Part shown: piece by piece, positions 35,272-49,276 of the stretch
Position numbering within the stretch: position 1 is the first letter of the stretch
How the letters are laid out: each line of letters opens with the position of its first letter
Source: Rhizophagus clarus
Lineage: Eukaryota; Glomeromycota; Glomeromycetes; Glomerales; Glomeraceae
DNA: 64,000 bases
Assembly: GCA_015698045.1 (NCBI GenBank)
Contig: BLAL01000044.1
Coordinates: 1,270,501-1,334,500 of the forward strand
Direction of reading: 5' to 3'
Position numbers and translations under genes: made by a program
The notes under the pieces: generated by a model
Told to the model about the DNA's origin: nothing
The model's input: the letters and a program-made list of their open reading frames with translations, nothing else
The model's database searches: none

Positions 35272-38200
35272 TTTTGCTTATTTTTCCCGTTTTTTAATAT
35301 AAAAAAAAATTCAACGTTTTGAAAATTTTTTAAAAAATTTTTTTGATATCCGTTTAATTTTTTTTATTTTTATTTTTATTTTTATTTTTTTTTTTCAGAA
35401 GAAATTTAATCGCATATTTATAGATTTTCAGTTTCAGATTTTTAATTGATTGGAAAAAAACCACGTTGTGTTTCATAATTTATCAATCTCATTGATAAAT
35501 AATGTACTACATAAAATGTACTTTTTTATACATATCTCTTTATAAATACATATCAGGGATTTAAAGTCCGAAAAAAGTTTAAATTTTTTTTATATCTCCG
35601 ACAAAAACCCTTGGCGTATATTCTAGCAATGATTTAAAATTAATCCGTGCTTTCCTATTTCCCTATGTGGGTGGAATGGAACAAAAGAATATTTATGATC
35701 GATACGATCAACATAGACGAAAAAGGAAATAATCGCGTTTCTCACATGATTTTCATATTTTTTTAGTGGTGAGAATTGAGAAATAACTGGTTTTACCTGT
35801 CACGTGAGTGGCTGTACCTGTCACGTATTTCCAAAACGATATCACAAATAATTTTAAAAATAAAATATTGTCAAAAAAAGAAGTTTGTAAATGAAACTTA
35901 TGAAAGAGAGAAAAAAAGGGAAGAAAAACTTCAATCCAATAAAAAAATTTTTCTTATAAGTACAGTACATTTTAATTTTCTGCCAAGACTTATATTTCAA
36001 ACATTTCAATGTATTGTAACAACAAATAACTAACAATTTCGCGTCCTACATCGTCGAAAATAATAGAAAAACTATTCGTGATTGTTTTAATTAAAATTTC
36101 TGTAATTGAAATATTATCAACCCTAAACAAGGAGCGATAACTCCGATTCACCATTCCTTTAAGAGAGAATACAAACTAAAATTTTTACCATTGTAGAATG
36201 GTAATTGAAAACTTTCTTTTAAAAGGTAATGTTGTGAATCTAATATAAGATATCAATTACGCGTAACCATGCAGGCATCAGATTTAAATGTAAATGACAA
36301 CAACGTGAAAGGATATAGGACTGATTTATTGGTTCATTCACATTCGTTACACACTAAAAAAAATTATTATTCAACTAAATTAAGCCAAGTTTCATATAAT
36401 TTCACCCTTTAACCCTTCCTATGAAATACAAATCGCGTAAATAATATCAATTTAATTCTTTTCTGGACTAGAATTCCTAATTAACAAATCTTTAGACTTA
36501 CAATCGACAGGTGTCAATTTAACAAATTGTAATTTTTTTAACTTTTATTTATCTACATATTCAAACCTTTTACAACATGTATTTTCTAATAAAATTTCTT
36601 TCAATTTTAGACCTTTTTCGATAAATGATGACCTGATGGAAGCGTCACGTCGGCAATGGCACAGCTTATATTCGTTATAACAACATTTGTGACTTCTTTA
36701 TTACCATCTAAAGCACTTAACCTTTTGCAATTTATGATTTAAAGTAGAATATTATCCGTGAAATGGTATGTTAATTTTAATTTACTTATTCGTACCCTAC
36801 AACAACACAACAAGCAAAATTTGCTAGTCCGTCATTTTCTTCAACGTTGATATTGAGTAATGATATTAAGTTTCATTTTCACAAAATAATGCCACAACGA
36901 TAGTGCAAAATATGGAGAATTTTGGCATATAACAAAGGGATATAATGTATTATACAGTATATTCAATCTATGTATTTCTTTTGTTATGTTATCTTTATAT
37001 AAATCTTTTAATAAAGAAATACAATAGTTTGCTTAATCACGCGTAATTGGATTTTCGTATACTACAACCTTTTAAATACGTGCACTTAATAACTCGTTAT
37101 GTATCATCATAAGTTCATAATTTTGAAGTTCATTTTTTGCCTACCGTTTTAAAAATATCGAGTATGCTCAACTCTAGAATTTTATTTACATTACATATAC
37201 TTATACTGTATATGCTAACGTAAATGCGTATTTTTGTTTAATTTATTTATAGACTGATTACTGATATTTAATCCTTGCTATTTAAAATTACCATGAGGTC
37301 ATATTTTTGATTGTTATGTAACACCACATGATTGTGATAGGTCACTGATTCCAGAGACCTATTCTTTCATGTATTTATAAATAGATTTTTTGCCACATTC
37401 TTCCTTGTATCGTTCAACCAGTAAGATTATATTTGTATTTGTGTCATAGGTTTTTTTTACTGTTAATCTCATTGTTTTTTGCCCAATGTTGGTTTGTTTT
37501 AATATGAATATGGTTATCAAATATCAATCAAACAATTAACTTTAGTTTAGGGCATTTTTATAGAACATAGTTTATTGTATTTTTTCTGAAATCGAAAATT
37601 CTAGTAAAAAAAAAAAAATAATAATTATTACACAATTTGTATTCTGCATGAAATGCACCCTTCTCCCGTTTTGTCTGCAAAATTATGTTTAACATCGCTT
37701 TTTTCATATTATACGTACGTTTCATTTTTTTACTGCCTATTCTGGAAAGCCAATTTGATGCCACATATAATAATATAAATTCGAATCCTAGATTTACTTT
37801 AATACAAGATTTTAACATAAGCGAAGGTCCATATAATCAGTAATCAGTTATGAATTGGAATCTGCCGATCTTCCACGTTTCATGTGCAGTAGAAACTTTC
37901 AATCAATTTTCATTGGACATAGTCATTGGAAGTGAATAGAAGTTACAATGGAAGTTTCCAATACTTCAATACTTCCAATATCATAATTGGTAATTTCATT
38001 ATAGTAATGTTGATTTTCAATAATTGTTTTATTTTTATTTATTTTTTTTTTTTTTCAGGAAAATATGAAATGGAAAAGTAAAAACCATTGAGAAACAGGT
38101 CAAATAATGGTATAAAAGAAGATTTTTAGGGGGAGTATACATATCAGGGATCTTAAGAATTTATACAGTTTTTCCATTAAAACTTCCAACTATTTAAATA

Positions 38201-38907
38201 TAATAATAAATTAAATTTAATAAATTTTTGTTTTTTTATATATAGCTTAATTTATTGGATAAAAATTTGCTATCTCAATAAATTTTCATGGAAAATTGGA
38301 AATAATATTGGGAATTAAAAGATTTGGAAGTCTAAAATTGCTTTCAATTTCTAATACATATCATTACATATAATAATACCATGTTATATAATAAAGGTAA
38401 TGGATATAAAATATTTTTTGGATAATTTAATTTTATTTGCATTTACTTGGTTAATTTAAAATAAATCTTAAAAAGTTATTTATAATACAGTTAAATCCCC
38501 ATGTAATCAATCACACCCTAAGTAGCTTTATAAATACTCCTTTTTTGTAGAACAGTTTTAGTACTATTGAATTACCTCTATAACAGCTATAATCACCAAC
38601 ACACAAAAACCTTAACATATATACACAGTAAAATTCGTCATAACGGCCGGAACTTTTTTCTGGAACCAAATCACATATATTAAAATAAATAATAAAAAAA
38701 ATAAAAATTAACAGAAACACTTTGATAACAATAAAAAAAAAAGCAAAACTTCAAACTTTTAATCAATAGAGGAAAAATTTCGATTTACGTCACACATATA
38801 AAGTCTCGATTCAATGGAATTTCACATAATTTCATATAAAATCCAGTATATCACGATTTTTACTAATTTCTTGCATAAACTATCAATGTTACTTGCGCAA
38901 AAAAAAA
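35272..38907. other. 3.6-kb gene-free region at the compartment boundary
   Basis: No ORF with a start and family signature. Short ORFs such as 37558-37818 and 38511-38720 look like chance. A CAAGTATTGAAGTATTGGAAAC-like duplication (ATACTTCAATACTTCCAATA) sits near 37960. This marks the change from intact host genes to remnants. Confidence 0.4.
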
Positions 38908-39170
38908 TCTGGGCCTAATCCCAGTGCAATAAATGAAGCAATAAGACTCTTTTCTGGTTTAGCGGACCTTGACTAAAAGCCTAGTTATAATGATCAAAAA
39001 TGATCCTGAAGAGATTTTTGATAAATATATAATTCGTGTAGCAGAGAAGGGTTTTGTAGTTGTTGATCGCTCATCTGAAGTTTACGGATTACCCGACACT
39101 CATGAATGCATTGATGGGAATTTGCCTCTTCGTCTGGTTTTGGATATTGATGCGAGGCAAAAGCCTTTTT
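38908..39170 (+). pseudogene. Primase-like (AEP) N-terminal remnant
   Basis: Two frames carry adjacent parts: NPSAINEAIRLFSGLAD from 38908, then a one-base shift into a frame with PEEIFDKYIIRVAEKGFVVV and LRLVLDIDARQKP at about 39125-39165. The hydrophobic-DhD-x-x-x-KP pattern is typical of archaeo-eukaryotic-type primases, and this ORF type is common in Rhizophagus as I recall. It ends abruptly in a poly-T run where the downstream part is missing. Clearly a fragment of a mobile-element or virus-derived gene. Confidence 0.5.
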
Positions 39171-39262
39171 TTTTTTCTTATTTATATCCGAAAAAAAAAG
39201 ATTAATTTAAAAAAGAATAAAATGCAAGATTATAATGATATTGATGTTCATATACTCAAAAA

Positions 39263-39690
39263 CGTGAAGAGAGATGCTTAGCGAAAGTTGGTACTAATCC
39301 TAGTACATATTTATGGTCATGTAAAAAGGATCATCAATGGGAGGCGCCATATAAAAATATGAAACAGAATTATCGATGGTGTAATATTTGCCCTAATGTA
39401 CCGGAAAAAACATGCCGGTATATATATTTGTATTAAAAATAAAAAATTTTTACTTCGAAAACCTAAATTCTTAAAGGGCTACATTTAGACGGATACAATG
39501 AAGAGCTAGGTTTGGCTTTTGAATATAGTGGTAATCAACATTATTAAACGTGCCTTTTTTTCACCCGCAAGGACAGATGAACCTAAATGCACAAATCTGA
39601 CGCGATTGAAAAAAAAAGAGCATTATGTTATAAAGAAGGAGTAATCCTTATTACAATTCCTTATTGTGTAGTTGACTTAGACGCTATCAT
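39263..39690 (+). pseudogene. Zinc-ribbon plus Vsr-like endonuclease remnant
   Basis: The first part reads STYLWSCKKDHQWEAPYKN then RWCNICPN, a treble-clef/zinc-ribbon unit (WxC...HxW...WCxxC). About 60 bases later comes LHLDGYNEELGLAFEYSGNQ followed by HY, and after in-frame stops TRKD and ILITIPYCVVDLDA. These are the catalytic-core signatures (D...FEYxGxQHY...IPY) of Vsr/PD-(D/E)xK-like endonucleases repeatedly found with such zinc ribbons. At least three in-frame stops (for example TAA after QHY at about 39544) and a frame change make it a pseudogene. Confidence 0.6.
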
Positions 39691-40290
39691 AAAAAGCGCC
39701 TTTTATGCATTCGGCTTCCTTCCGATAGAAACAACCTAAGAGGTAACATAGGCTCCTCCTTGATATACATTAATCGTTCTCTCACAAAGGGACGTTGAGG
39801 TCCTGAATCATCTAAATAATATAAAATAGGCATTGGAGAATTTTTTCCAACAACAATTCTGAAGACTAGGCGACCATATAGGGTCTGTTCTTCTACGTCG
39901 CTCAAAAGGATCATTTACTCATTCTCCAGGAGCAAGCAAAAATCGAACAGTACCCTTTGGTCATTTACACTTATTGGGCGATAATATTTTACTGATGGTT
40001 TGGAATACACCCTCTCAAGTTTCATAGCATCATTAGAGATCATCCCAATTAACCGAGTGGGACTATCATTCACATTATCAACAATCTTCCGTGCAAACAG
40101 TTCACATTCTCTACAGCGTTCACCGGTAGGTAAAAGAAACTCTATCTCGTACTAGTTTTTAAAATCCTTAATTCGAAATGTCTCGTCCGTACTTCAATAA
40201 TTTTCGTCAACACTTCTTTCAAATTGCGATAGGCAGGTTTCTTTTTAACGAGTTCATAACGTTCATTGTTCAGAAAACAGTACGACGGCC
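39687..40290 (-). pseudogene. Unrecognised broken ORF
   Basis: On the minus strand three consecutive segments in different frames look protein-like: YELVKKKPAYRNLKEV, then ERCRECELFARKIVDNVNDS with KYYRPIS, and VEEQTLYGRLVFRIVVGK with RPFVRERLMYI (39687-39914). Codon use and composition are gene-like, but at least two frameshifts and one stop (at about 39915) separate them. I do not know the family. Confidence 0.4.
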
Positions 40291-40847
40291 AGTAAGAGAA
40301 AAGTGGCAACTTAAATCATACTTCAATAAAAAAAGCCACTCTGATTAGTCAAATACGGTCAATCGTACTCACTCGTACGACCTAAAGATGGTAAATATTA
40401 CCACATGTCCGCACCACCCTCGGTCACACAGGTGACATTTATGTGTGATGTCGCGTTCGCGTTGTTTATATTGGACTCATTAATAATTGTGTAACTGAAG
40501 GTGGTGTGACTATCATATCCTCTAAAAATTACGTAACATCAAATATTTTTTCAATAAATACCACGAGAAATGAGAATTCGTCGGAGAATCAAAAATCTTA
40601 TGATAAAATGATAAAACCGTATTGATCATTTTTTTTCTTGTACTGATACTATGCTTATTAATTTTGGTCGAAGTATCTATATTATTTGCTTTATTACGTC
40701 ACTACAAGCCAAAAAGTTAATGAAAGAGTCTATGTCACGAATCACGATGTATTCAGAAAGTATATAGAGTATATATATATATATACCTAAGAATATATAT
40801 ATATCCTCTCAAACGACTATTACTTATTCTACAGCGATATCATCGAA

Positions 40848-43754
40848 ATGGACACTTCATTTAATTGTTACATCTTAAAACTCTCAAGCGACGATTCTGA
40901 AAACTATTTCGGTCGATATTTACAAAGGCAATAAGAACAGAAGATATTTCCAACGTGGTAAAACACAGATCACCTTGGCCAATTTCAAAGTTTCACATCC
41001 CAAGGAACATATATGTAATATATATGATATTAAAAAAGTTGACCAACGTAAAGTGAAACTCTGGAAAGTTAATGTCGGAACAGAAAAGATTAAAAATAAT
41101 AATATTTCTACCGGAGATGATATTACACATAAACTTGAAGGACGAAAAATGGAAGAATATGAATTGTTTAATGCGCATTTTAAGGTTGAATTAGCAGATC
41201 ATAGTAAGATTGAAATGGGAAACATACATATTATCGCTATCATCCCCACCATTGCAGTCTCCATCACTGGTAAGTGTCTCCCGATGTTTTACCTCGAACA
41301 AGAAATTTGCAGTAACAAAATATCGAGTTTGGTCTGATCTCTTTTTTTCGCGTTAAAGCAGGTCCCTCTCAGCAAGGTGTTCCACTAGGTACAAAGTATC
41401 TCAGTTTAAAAAGGACTTTGAGTAACTATTGGTTTGGAACGATGACAGAAAATCCTCTAACAAATCTCTTACTTATTATTGGTTTTAGGACCTAACTGGA
41501 ACGATCCTTCTTCCATCTACGGATGGATACAACAATTCACATTGAACCGTAACCGAATCCGAGTAAGTCTTCTAGCTTTGTCATCTTCCAATTCCAGTAT
41601 TGGCTGGCGGATCTGGAACGGGAAAGAGCAGGTTTCTTGATGAAATCGAAGGATTGCTCAGGCGTAGCGCTGATGACTCAGACAAAGAAGATATCCGTCG
41701 CGCATTCAATAATTCGGTCGTTATCAACACTACCTATGGGAACGGATCCCCTGCTGATCCTTTAGACATAATCATTGGTGCTCAAACAATTAACAACAAA
41801 GTCATAATTAATGCCCAGGTATCTCTGGCAATACGAATTCTATTCGAGTACTTCCGACCACAACCAAGTATTGGTAAATTCGATTTTTCTTCTTTTCGTT
41901 CATTATGCAATGGCATTTCACTGAGCACTGCTCTCCGAGTTGTTTATTATGACATCATTAAACAATAAAATCAAGAAATGACTTCTAATCCTCTATTGGT
42001 CCTGGTACTCGGAGTTGACGAGATTAATAAATTGTACGATCTTGATAAAGTCTCCCTTAAGAATCTTATAAACGCCATTGGAGGAAATTATGTGTGATTC
42101 ACCTGAAAACATTTTTTTCATCCCCATTCTGGCTGGAACCATCGAAGTACCTTTGGAACAATATATCACGGGCTCCATGCACCAGCCACTCCCCCTCCCA
42201 TTACGTTTACTTGATGGTAAGGATGCAATCGGAATTGGTAAGGCTATGAATTGGTTTGATGATAAATATGTCAGCCTGCATCCATATTTTCGAATTGGTA
42301 TCGACGACATCGGAGGACATGTGAAAACTTTAGAATTTTTTTACCGTAAGTTTTCAGTAGATTTGGAACAATATGAAGGAAATCCTTATCAAGTGAAAAT
42401 TGATGACGTAATGACGGTCGTTAAATGTGCTATCGATCGTAAGTATCGATTATCATTCAACTCAAGGTGGTTGGACGTACCTCTTGTAAAAGCTATATTG
42501 GACCTGCTGTTGACAAATATGAAAAGATTAAAATTGGCGACAATGGAAAAGAAAGCGAAATAAGCTATCAGGACCTCAGTTCAATGGGAATTTTGAATAT
42601 AGAAGAAAAGACTACAGGTTGCTATATTCGATTACCTTATTTGTGGGCAAGCGTAATTGTTAAAAGGTCCAAACACTCTGGGATGACTTATTGGAGATCC
42701 ATGTTTGATTATGATGATCCAATTTATTGGCAGAACTTTGAGGATTTCAATGCAAAGTTTTGGGCGTTACGTCTTATTCTTTTCCATTTGTTAGGATATA
42801 AGAAAATTAAGTTGAGAGAACTCCTTAAGGGTGCAAAATTTTCCCGCGGCTTTCCAGAGGAGGTTGAAATTATCCTTCCTGAGGATATCAAATTGTGTAA
42901 ATTACGACATCGGTATCCAGGTATTATAACTATTTTCTTGTAAATTGCAATATAGAAGCCACACCGAGACTAACGAAAACAAAAATGTGAATGAAATGGA
43001 AGAGAGTTTTCGTTGCTATACCAAGCTTTGATTGACTGAAGAATGAAGATATTAAAAATGAGAAATATATGAATTTTGTATTCCTAAATGCACCTGGGGC
43101 ACCCTGGGATGTATTTAGTTTTCATAATTATGAAAGTTCCGAAACTGGTATCTTCTGTGTTGCTCAGCAAATAAAATACACCAACGTTGAGACACTTGAA
43201 ACAATGATCATTGATCAAGATTCATTCAATGACGAGTATGAAAAGGTAATAATTGTTCTTCACTTATAATGGGTATCATATGCATCATTTGTTAATGGAT
43301 TTCTTACAATGTCTCCAAACTATAAAGGATGTTCCCATAGACGATTGGGCTCTATTGTTTCTGATCATCGCAGAATCAAAAGAAAGCCTGAATATAAAGT
43401 GTAAAAATAACAGTGCATTAGTATCAAGGAAACAATTTCAAGATTTCTATGGATTCACATATGCCAGCAGCCGAGCACAATTTGCATCTGGTACGTTTAT
43501 TAATTTGAAGTCATCCTTTTTCGATTTGCGGCTGACGTATTCTATGTTTTTGCATAGCAAATGAAAAAATATTTATCAATTCGGCACCTCCTGAAACTCT
43601 TAAAATCCTTGGCTTCACCAATAATCAGTGTCGTGACATAAGTTTGAAACGGCTGAAACGCCCCTTCTGCAGTTGGGATGATGTGAAGGCTGAGTTTGAC
43701 ATTAGTGAAAATCAATTTAAAAAGTTGAAGTATGATAACAGGGTTACTTTCTAG
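40848..43754 (+). pseudogene. Crinkler (CRN)-family gene with P-loop NTPase, broken
   Basis: From the ATG at 40848 an N-terminal ubiquitin-like Crinkler region is visible (VKLWKVNVG, GNIHIIAIIP near 41040-41260), then a short GPNWNDPSS segment at about 41490. A P-loop GGSGTGKSRFLDEI lies at about 41606, with LVLVLGVDEINKL at about 41995 and FFIPILAGTIE at about 42105. It continues through YWQNFEDFNAKFWALRL (about 42725) to NAPGAPWD (about 43085) and a final DNRVTF stop at 43754. Some gaps fit introns (donor at 41270, donor at about 43491 with acceptor at about 43560). An in-frame TAA at about 41966 and frame changes near 42080 and 42500 do not. Crinklers are host-directed or fungal effector-like proteins; this copy is probably dead. 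Confidence 0.75.
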
Positions 43755-46700
43755 TCACGAAGTTAATAACTTCTGTAATAACGTTCTTCTTGATTCGAAT
43801 GCACTCCTTTTCTCACACAATATATTACCGAACCTATCTACAATATACCCTCGCTGGAATATTATCGATATCAATATTAATTTTAGAATAGTCCATGTAA
43901 TACATAAACATCGTATAATTGTATTAATCACGTTTTTTTATTAATAAATTTGGAGCTGGCTCTAACTAATAATATAATAAAAAAATAAAATGTAGTAACA
44001 GACGTTTAAAGGAGCAATTATCTCAAACACTTCTCAAACCCTAACCATAAAATGCAGCGCTCCTTTCCGCTACTCCTACGCCTAACGCTAATTTTGATTT
44101 ATTCAGCTATCTATTATAAATTATCCAATCCACACTCATAATCCACTCCTATATTTATTATATCTATGCTAAAATTTTCATCAGATCTTTCGAGAAAAAT
44201 ATACTGCGGATTGTAACTGGCCTGGTGATAAACGTGAACGCCTCGAAACGATACCAATAACTTTTAGGTTATAAAAAAAACCGTAACATTTTGTCCCGAT
44301 CAATGTTGTACGTAAAAAATTTTTTATTAATACGGATGTAACGTAAAAAATAAATATAAAAGTTCGGGTCACTGCCCATGATACTGATTAGCCTATCTAT
44401 TCCTTCGCGAGATTGCTCCCCTTTTCATTCCCTTCCGAAGCTGATGTTCCCAACAACCAAATTGTATGATTTCTTCTGCCATGTTTTTCACACTCATCTT
44501 CATCCAATAAGGGCTTGTGGACTATATTTTTGTAACTGGGTTTCTTTCAATTTATACTTGTTTTTAATAATAAAAATATTTCAAATATATCTTTAAAAAC
44601 AATTTTAAAAGTTAAAAATTATATGTTTTTAATGTAAATAACAATATAGTAAAATGAAATTTCATATATTTTAAGGTGAAAATCTGATATGCACGTATAA
44701 TAAACTCATTATTTTGTGTATAAATGTATAATTTTTTTTTTCAGTATATTATATGACTTTTATTTATAGTCAATATGTTGTCTATAAAATATCCTTTTTT
44801 GAAGTTTGTGTTCTAACATAAAATTGGCAAATTTAACTCCAAATTTTATTAGTAATGCAATAACAATTTTAGGCAAATTGGTAATTAATAGACTATTAAA
44901 ATAATAATTTTTTCAATAATTTGGATTATTTAATATTTTATTTATTATTTAATTTATAATAAAATATATAATTAATTTTTTATAAAATGTATTGTAAAAC
45001 TCTTTTTGCTAATATGTTAAACCAATATTTCTGCAAAAATAAATTTTTTATTTTTTATTTTCTTCATATTTTTTGAAACCAATACATAATAGTTATAATT
45101 TCTTTATAAAAAACATATACATAATAACTTAGTGATATAACACATATGATCAGTTTTTACATATTTTGTAAATCATTTTTTTTACACTTTTACTTCTTTA
45201 TTTAAAATAAATCCACATATGATACATAACAAGATAGGAATAGTTAAATAAAAAAAGGTCACTCAAAATAGATATTTTAAAAAAATAGCGACATTACAAC
45301 CTATACAAAAATATGCTACACAAATAAGGCTCACTGATGAGTTAACAATGATATTATCCACTTATATACTTTTGACTTTTGCTATCTTATAATCTAAGTA
45401 TCCCTAAAAACCAAAACTGGCAAAAACAAAGTATATAAATAATGTGTTACTCACTTTAGATTTAGCTATTATACAGGTAATAAATATGGATATTTTTTTA
45501 CCTGACAAGCATTAGTTAAATACTGTAAATATTTACCTAAATATTATATCTAATACTAACTAATAGATTAATATTTAAAAGTAAAAACAAAAGAAAGAAA
45601 ATAAATCATATATACTAGTTGACAATATTGATAAAGCCTTCTATTAATCTATAGTATCTTAGATTAATATTTTATAACAATCTTCTTTTATACGATTTTT
45701 TTAAGATATATTTTCTACTGTTGATAGCTAGTAATTATTTCTGTATTATATGGCAAACTAGGATTAATCACTTCATGTAAAAGTTTATTCTCCTTATTTG
45801 TATTGCTTAATTTTATTACTAACTTTTCTCTTATATTTTGATTTTAAGAAAACATCTATCTTTCTATCTTTTAAAGATTTCTATCCATTTATATTTGAAG
45901 GTAAAAAATTAATATTATTATACTAATTGTTAAAAATATTAGCTGTAATATCATAATATAAAAATTTTATATGTTGTAATAAGTTACAACCTATTAAGAG
46001 TTATAATTAATTAAAATAATTAAGGCTAACATCTTTACTGATTGCTAAATATGCTAATAATTAATATTTTTAGTATTACTCTTACAAGGGAAGTGTATAC
46101 TGCACTTCAGTAATGATTTGTGTTTATTGTTTTATCTTCTTAATGTTATATCTTAATCTTGCTATTTCAGTCTTAAGTTTAGCATTTTTAGCATTATGCT
46201 TTGAATTCTTCTTAATAATCTGCAATAATTTCATATTTCTTAGCAAACTTTATTCAAACTTTAATAACTTCTTTTAAGTTTAGAAATCTTAATATTCTTC
46301 TTTTTAAGTTTAATGATCTCAACTAAGAGTTTCAAATTTAATTCTTTTAATGAATCAATAAATTAAGTGTTTGATATTGTTTTATATTAAGTGCAGATTT
46401 ATTTAAAATTTTGAATTAATATATAAATCTGTAATAAATATCATGATCAGAATTATTAATTTATTAATGTAAAAAAATAAATTACAAGATTTGATAATAA
46501 CGCAAGAAGTTTCAGATTATCATCATGAATATTCCTAAAAATATGATTACACAGTCGCTTTTTTCTAATGGCTTATCCAGCTAATTCTTTATTGATAGCA
46601 ACTTACAATCTTTTAAAATAGTTAAAGAGCAGGATGGTATACGCTTACTTATTAGATACTTCATAACTTAAAACACGTTATTCTGAAGAATTCACAGTAA

Positions 46701-48065
46701 ACAAAATAGAATAACGTAAAATTATCTTAGTGTTGCCACTTTATGCCACTCTTCTGCTCTTTCAAATGATTACCTAAGATTTTATCTAAAGGTAATAACT
46801 CATTTCCTAACAAGCAGGCCAGAGCCTCCAAGGTAGTGACTGAAGCTAACTGTATACTTCTTGGATCACAAAGATATATTAATTGTAAACTAAAAGATGG
46901 TCTACTTTTGACAAATCTCATGCAATCACAGAAGTCTACATGACAGTTTAACTCTTTATCACAAACTGCAAATAAAGGTTCACGTAAGTCTAATAATACG
47001 CATATGAATAAAGTTAAGAAAGTGGAAATCAAATAGCTGCTGGAACAACTAATTAATTTATACAACTGACATGCTGGAAATAGAGAATTAGTCATAAGAG
47101 GAATGGAACATTTTAACCAATTTTTTGTTTTAAAGAATAGCATCTTTTATAATATTTCTTTTTTGTAGTCATTTCCCTTATTCCTTATTTCTATATTACT
47201 TTAATTTTTTTTAGGTGGATGGCTGAACTGTAATCCTTATCGTCTAGGAGTAACTTAATTTGTATTAAATGTGATAATTTATGTTATCTTACTTTTACTT
47301 TTAATAAAGAGTGTGATATCCAACACCTTTAAATTTAAAAAAATAAGATTTGATAATATATAAACTTATTTATAAAATAAAATAGTATCTCTATAATAAT
47401 AAATAATGCCTACCAGTTATTTATATTAATATAATATCTCAACATTAACTCTAATTCAATTTTACTTATCCTAATATCAATATTTTGAATAGAATATAAT
47501 GGTTGTCAATTATACATAGAACATATGGAGTAAGAAATAAATTAATAATATTGACTTTATTAAAAATATAAGATCCTAAATAAAATTGTACTTTGTATAA
47601 TCGTAATAAATAAAAATTGCTGATAATCTGAGTAATATAACAGTTACTTCTTTATATTACTAATTCAGATCAAATGATGTAATAGTTATTATAAATATTC
47701 ATGTGTTATACAAATATTTTAACATTTCATAAGTCATTCCATATACAAAAATTATATAATAATTACAGCATCTTATTGATTTATCAGATGAGATAAAGTT
47801 TAAAGTTTTTTTTAAAAAAGAGCACTTTTACAAAATTATAAAGTAAAAATTTATTTACCTTTTAGTTGAGATACACAAAAATTTTATTAAAAAGGAATAG
47901 ATTATCAAGATTTTTATATAAAATTTTTCTAAAACCACTATAATATATTTAAAGTACTGTATATTATTGTTTTTTCAAATAACTGTTGACTAAATTTCTA
48001 TACAATACTTCAGAAAGAACAGATAAAAAAAAGTGATATTTGCAATATCTGAACAGTGAACCAAG
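43755..48065. other. 4.3-kb AT-rich region, ORF-poor
   Basis: Extremely AT-rich, and apart from 46727-47143 it has no ORF above about 70 codons. On the minus strand at about 46130-46400 several frames encode Lys/Leu-rich coiled-coil-like strings broken by TAA codons, similar in style to the decayed ORFs farther right. It may be part of an old mobile element. No terminal repeats recognised. Confidence 0.35.
46727..47143 (-). CDS. Hypothetical ORF of 138 codons
   Basis: An open frame from an ATG at 47143 with Cys-rich, moderately hydrophobic composition (LISTFLTLFICVLLDL, then CDKELNCHVDFCDCMRF). I recognise no family, and no exon neighbours extend it. It lies in a region that otherwise looks like decayed mobile DNA, so it may be a remnant that happens to be open. 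Confidence 0.3.
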   Translation of the reverse strand: MLFFKTKNWLKCSIPLMTNSLFPACQLYKLISCSSSYLISTFLTLFICVLLDLREPLFAVCDKELNCHVDFCDCMRFVKSRPSFSLQLIYLCDPRSIQLASVTTLEALACLLGNELLPLDKILGNHLKEQKSGIKWQH

Positions 48066-49082
48066 ATGGATAAAAGTGGAAATAAACAGTGTGACAATTT
48101 TAGTAAGTATAATAGTGGACAACTTGTGTATCTTTTACTTGATAAACATTTAAGTTCTGAAGAAATTAATGACTCTCAAGAAATAAACAAAATATCTATT
48201 CAAACATCTAAATCAACTGTCAACTTAGATAATTTTCTTAAAAGAGAATTATCTATATATTCCTATGGTATTAATAATCTCTTTCAAATCAATATATTAA
48301 AAACATCATCAGAGAGTAAAGAAAATTACATTTGGAATGTCACTGATAGGTTGAAAGGAAATAAAAGAAAAGTTATTAAGTCTCTAACAGAATCATAACT
48401 TAAAAAATCATCGCATACTTTCATAGAACATGAATGGGAATCTATTGATGAGAAAAAAAGTTTGGAATTACAGCAACTATATCAAAATCAATATGATGCT
48501 TCAGTTATCCAAGTGGAAGAAAGATTTTCTAATAAGAATATATATAATTTTAACAGAAACATAATAAAGAAAAATTCTATGCAAGAATTATCAGGAAATG
48601 ATGAGACATAATGCAAGAGAGATTTGCTCATACTTCTTAATTTATTGAAAAATAAATATTCATTTCATGATGAGACAAATAAAAATATTTTGTATGATTA
48701 TGAAATTCAAAGATTTGCTGAATTTTATAATATTACTGATTTTTGCCCTATACTTGATTTAATTTTTTGATTAAAAGATCTTAATAGTGTTATCTACATA
48801 TGGTCTCGTACAAATGAGTCAATGATATTTGGAGGATATAATATAAAAGAAGCTTTAATAAACTTTCTCCTTTACCAGGAAAAACTTTATTACATTGAAG
48901 AGTATACTCATAAATTACTGTCAGTAAAAGAAGTTAAAAATAAAGCTAATAAGTGGTATGAAGAGAATAAAAAATTTGCAACTAAAATTGTGGTAAATGA
49001 TGAATTATTAAAACCATTAGAAGAAAAAGAGAAAAAATCAAAAAAATATGGAAAACAAAAGAAAAAGAAAAAGAAAAATTAA
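48066..49082 (+). pseudogene. Decayed 339-codon ORF with Lys-rich tail
   Basis: One frame from the ATG at 48066 to the TAA at 49080-49082 is protein-like throughout but is cut by TAA (48396-48398), TAA (48609-48611) and TGA (48768-48770). There is no frameshift. The protein is hydrophilic and helical (FIEHEWESIDEKKSLELQQL; EALINFLLYQEKLYYIEEY) and ends in a strongly basic tail of Lys repeats. Family not recognised. The pattern of frame-preserving stops matches the Polinton-like ORFs to the right of the hAT insertion, so it may belong to the same element or to a similarly decayed one. Confidence 0.5.
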
Positions 49083-49276
49083 ACATTAAATTTTTCATCT
49101 TTTTAAACAATGTACCATTTATTTTATAATCATTTATAGTATTCTATTAATTCTTTTAATTAATGTACAAAAAAATGAATTGCTTATTAATACTAATCAT
49201 TATAGCTCGCCTCTGGTGGCAGGTGGCTGAAGCCCTCTATACATCCACCTCTCCGTGATGGGACCCCATATCAAAT

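Noticed and set aside
38511-38720. Short minus-strand ORF of 69 codons
   Set aside because: No ATG-supported exon structure, no motif, and low-complexity hydrophobic sequence typical of AT-rich DNA.
41993-42310. Minus-strand ORF of 105 codons
   Set aside because: Antisense shadow of the Crinkler segment carrying the FFIPILAGTIE motif.
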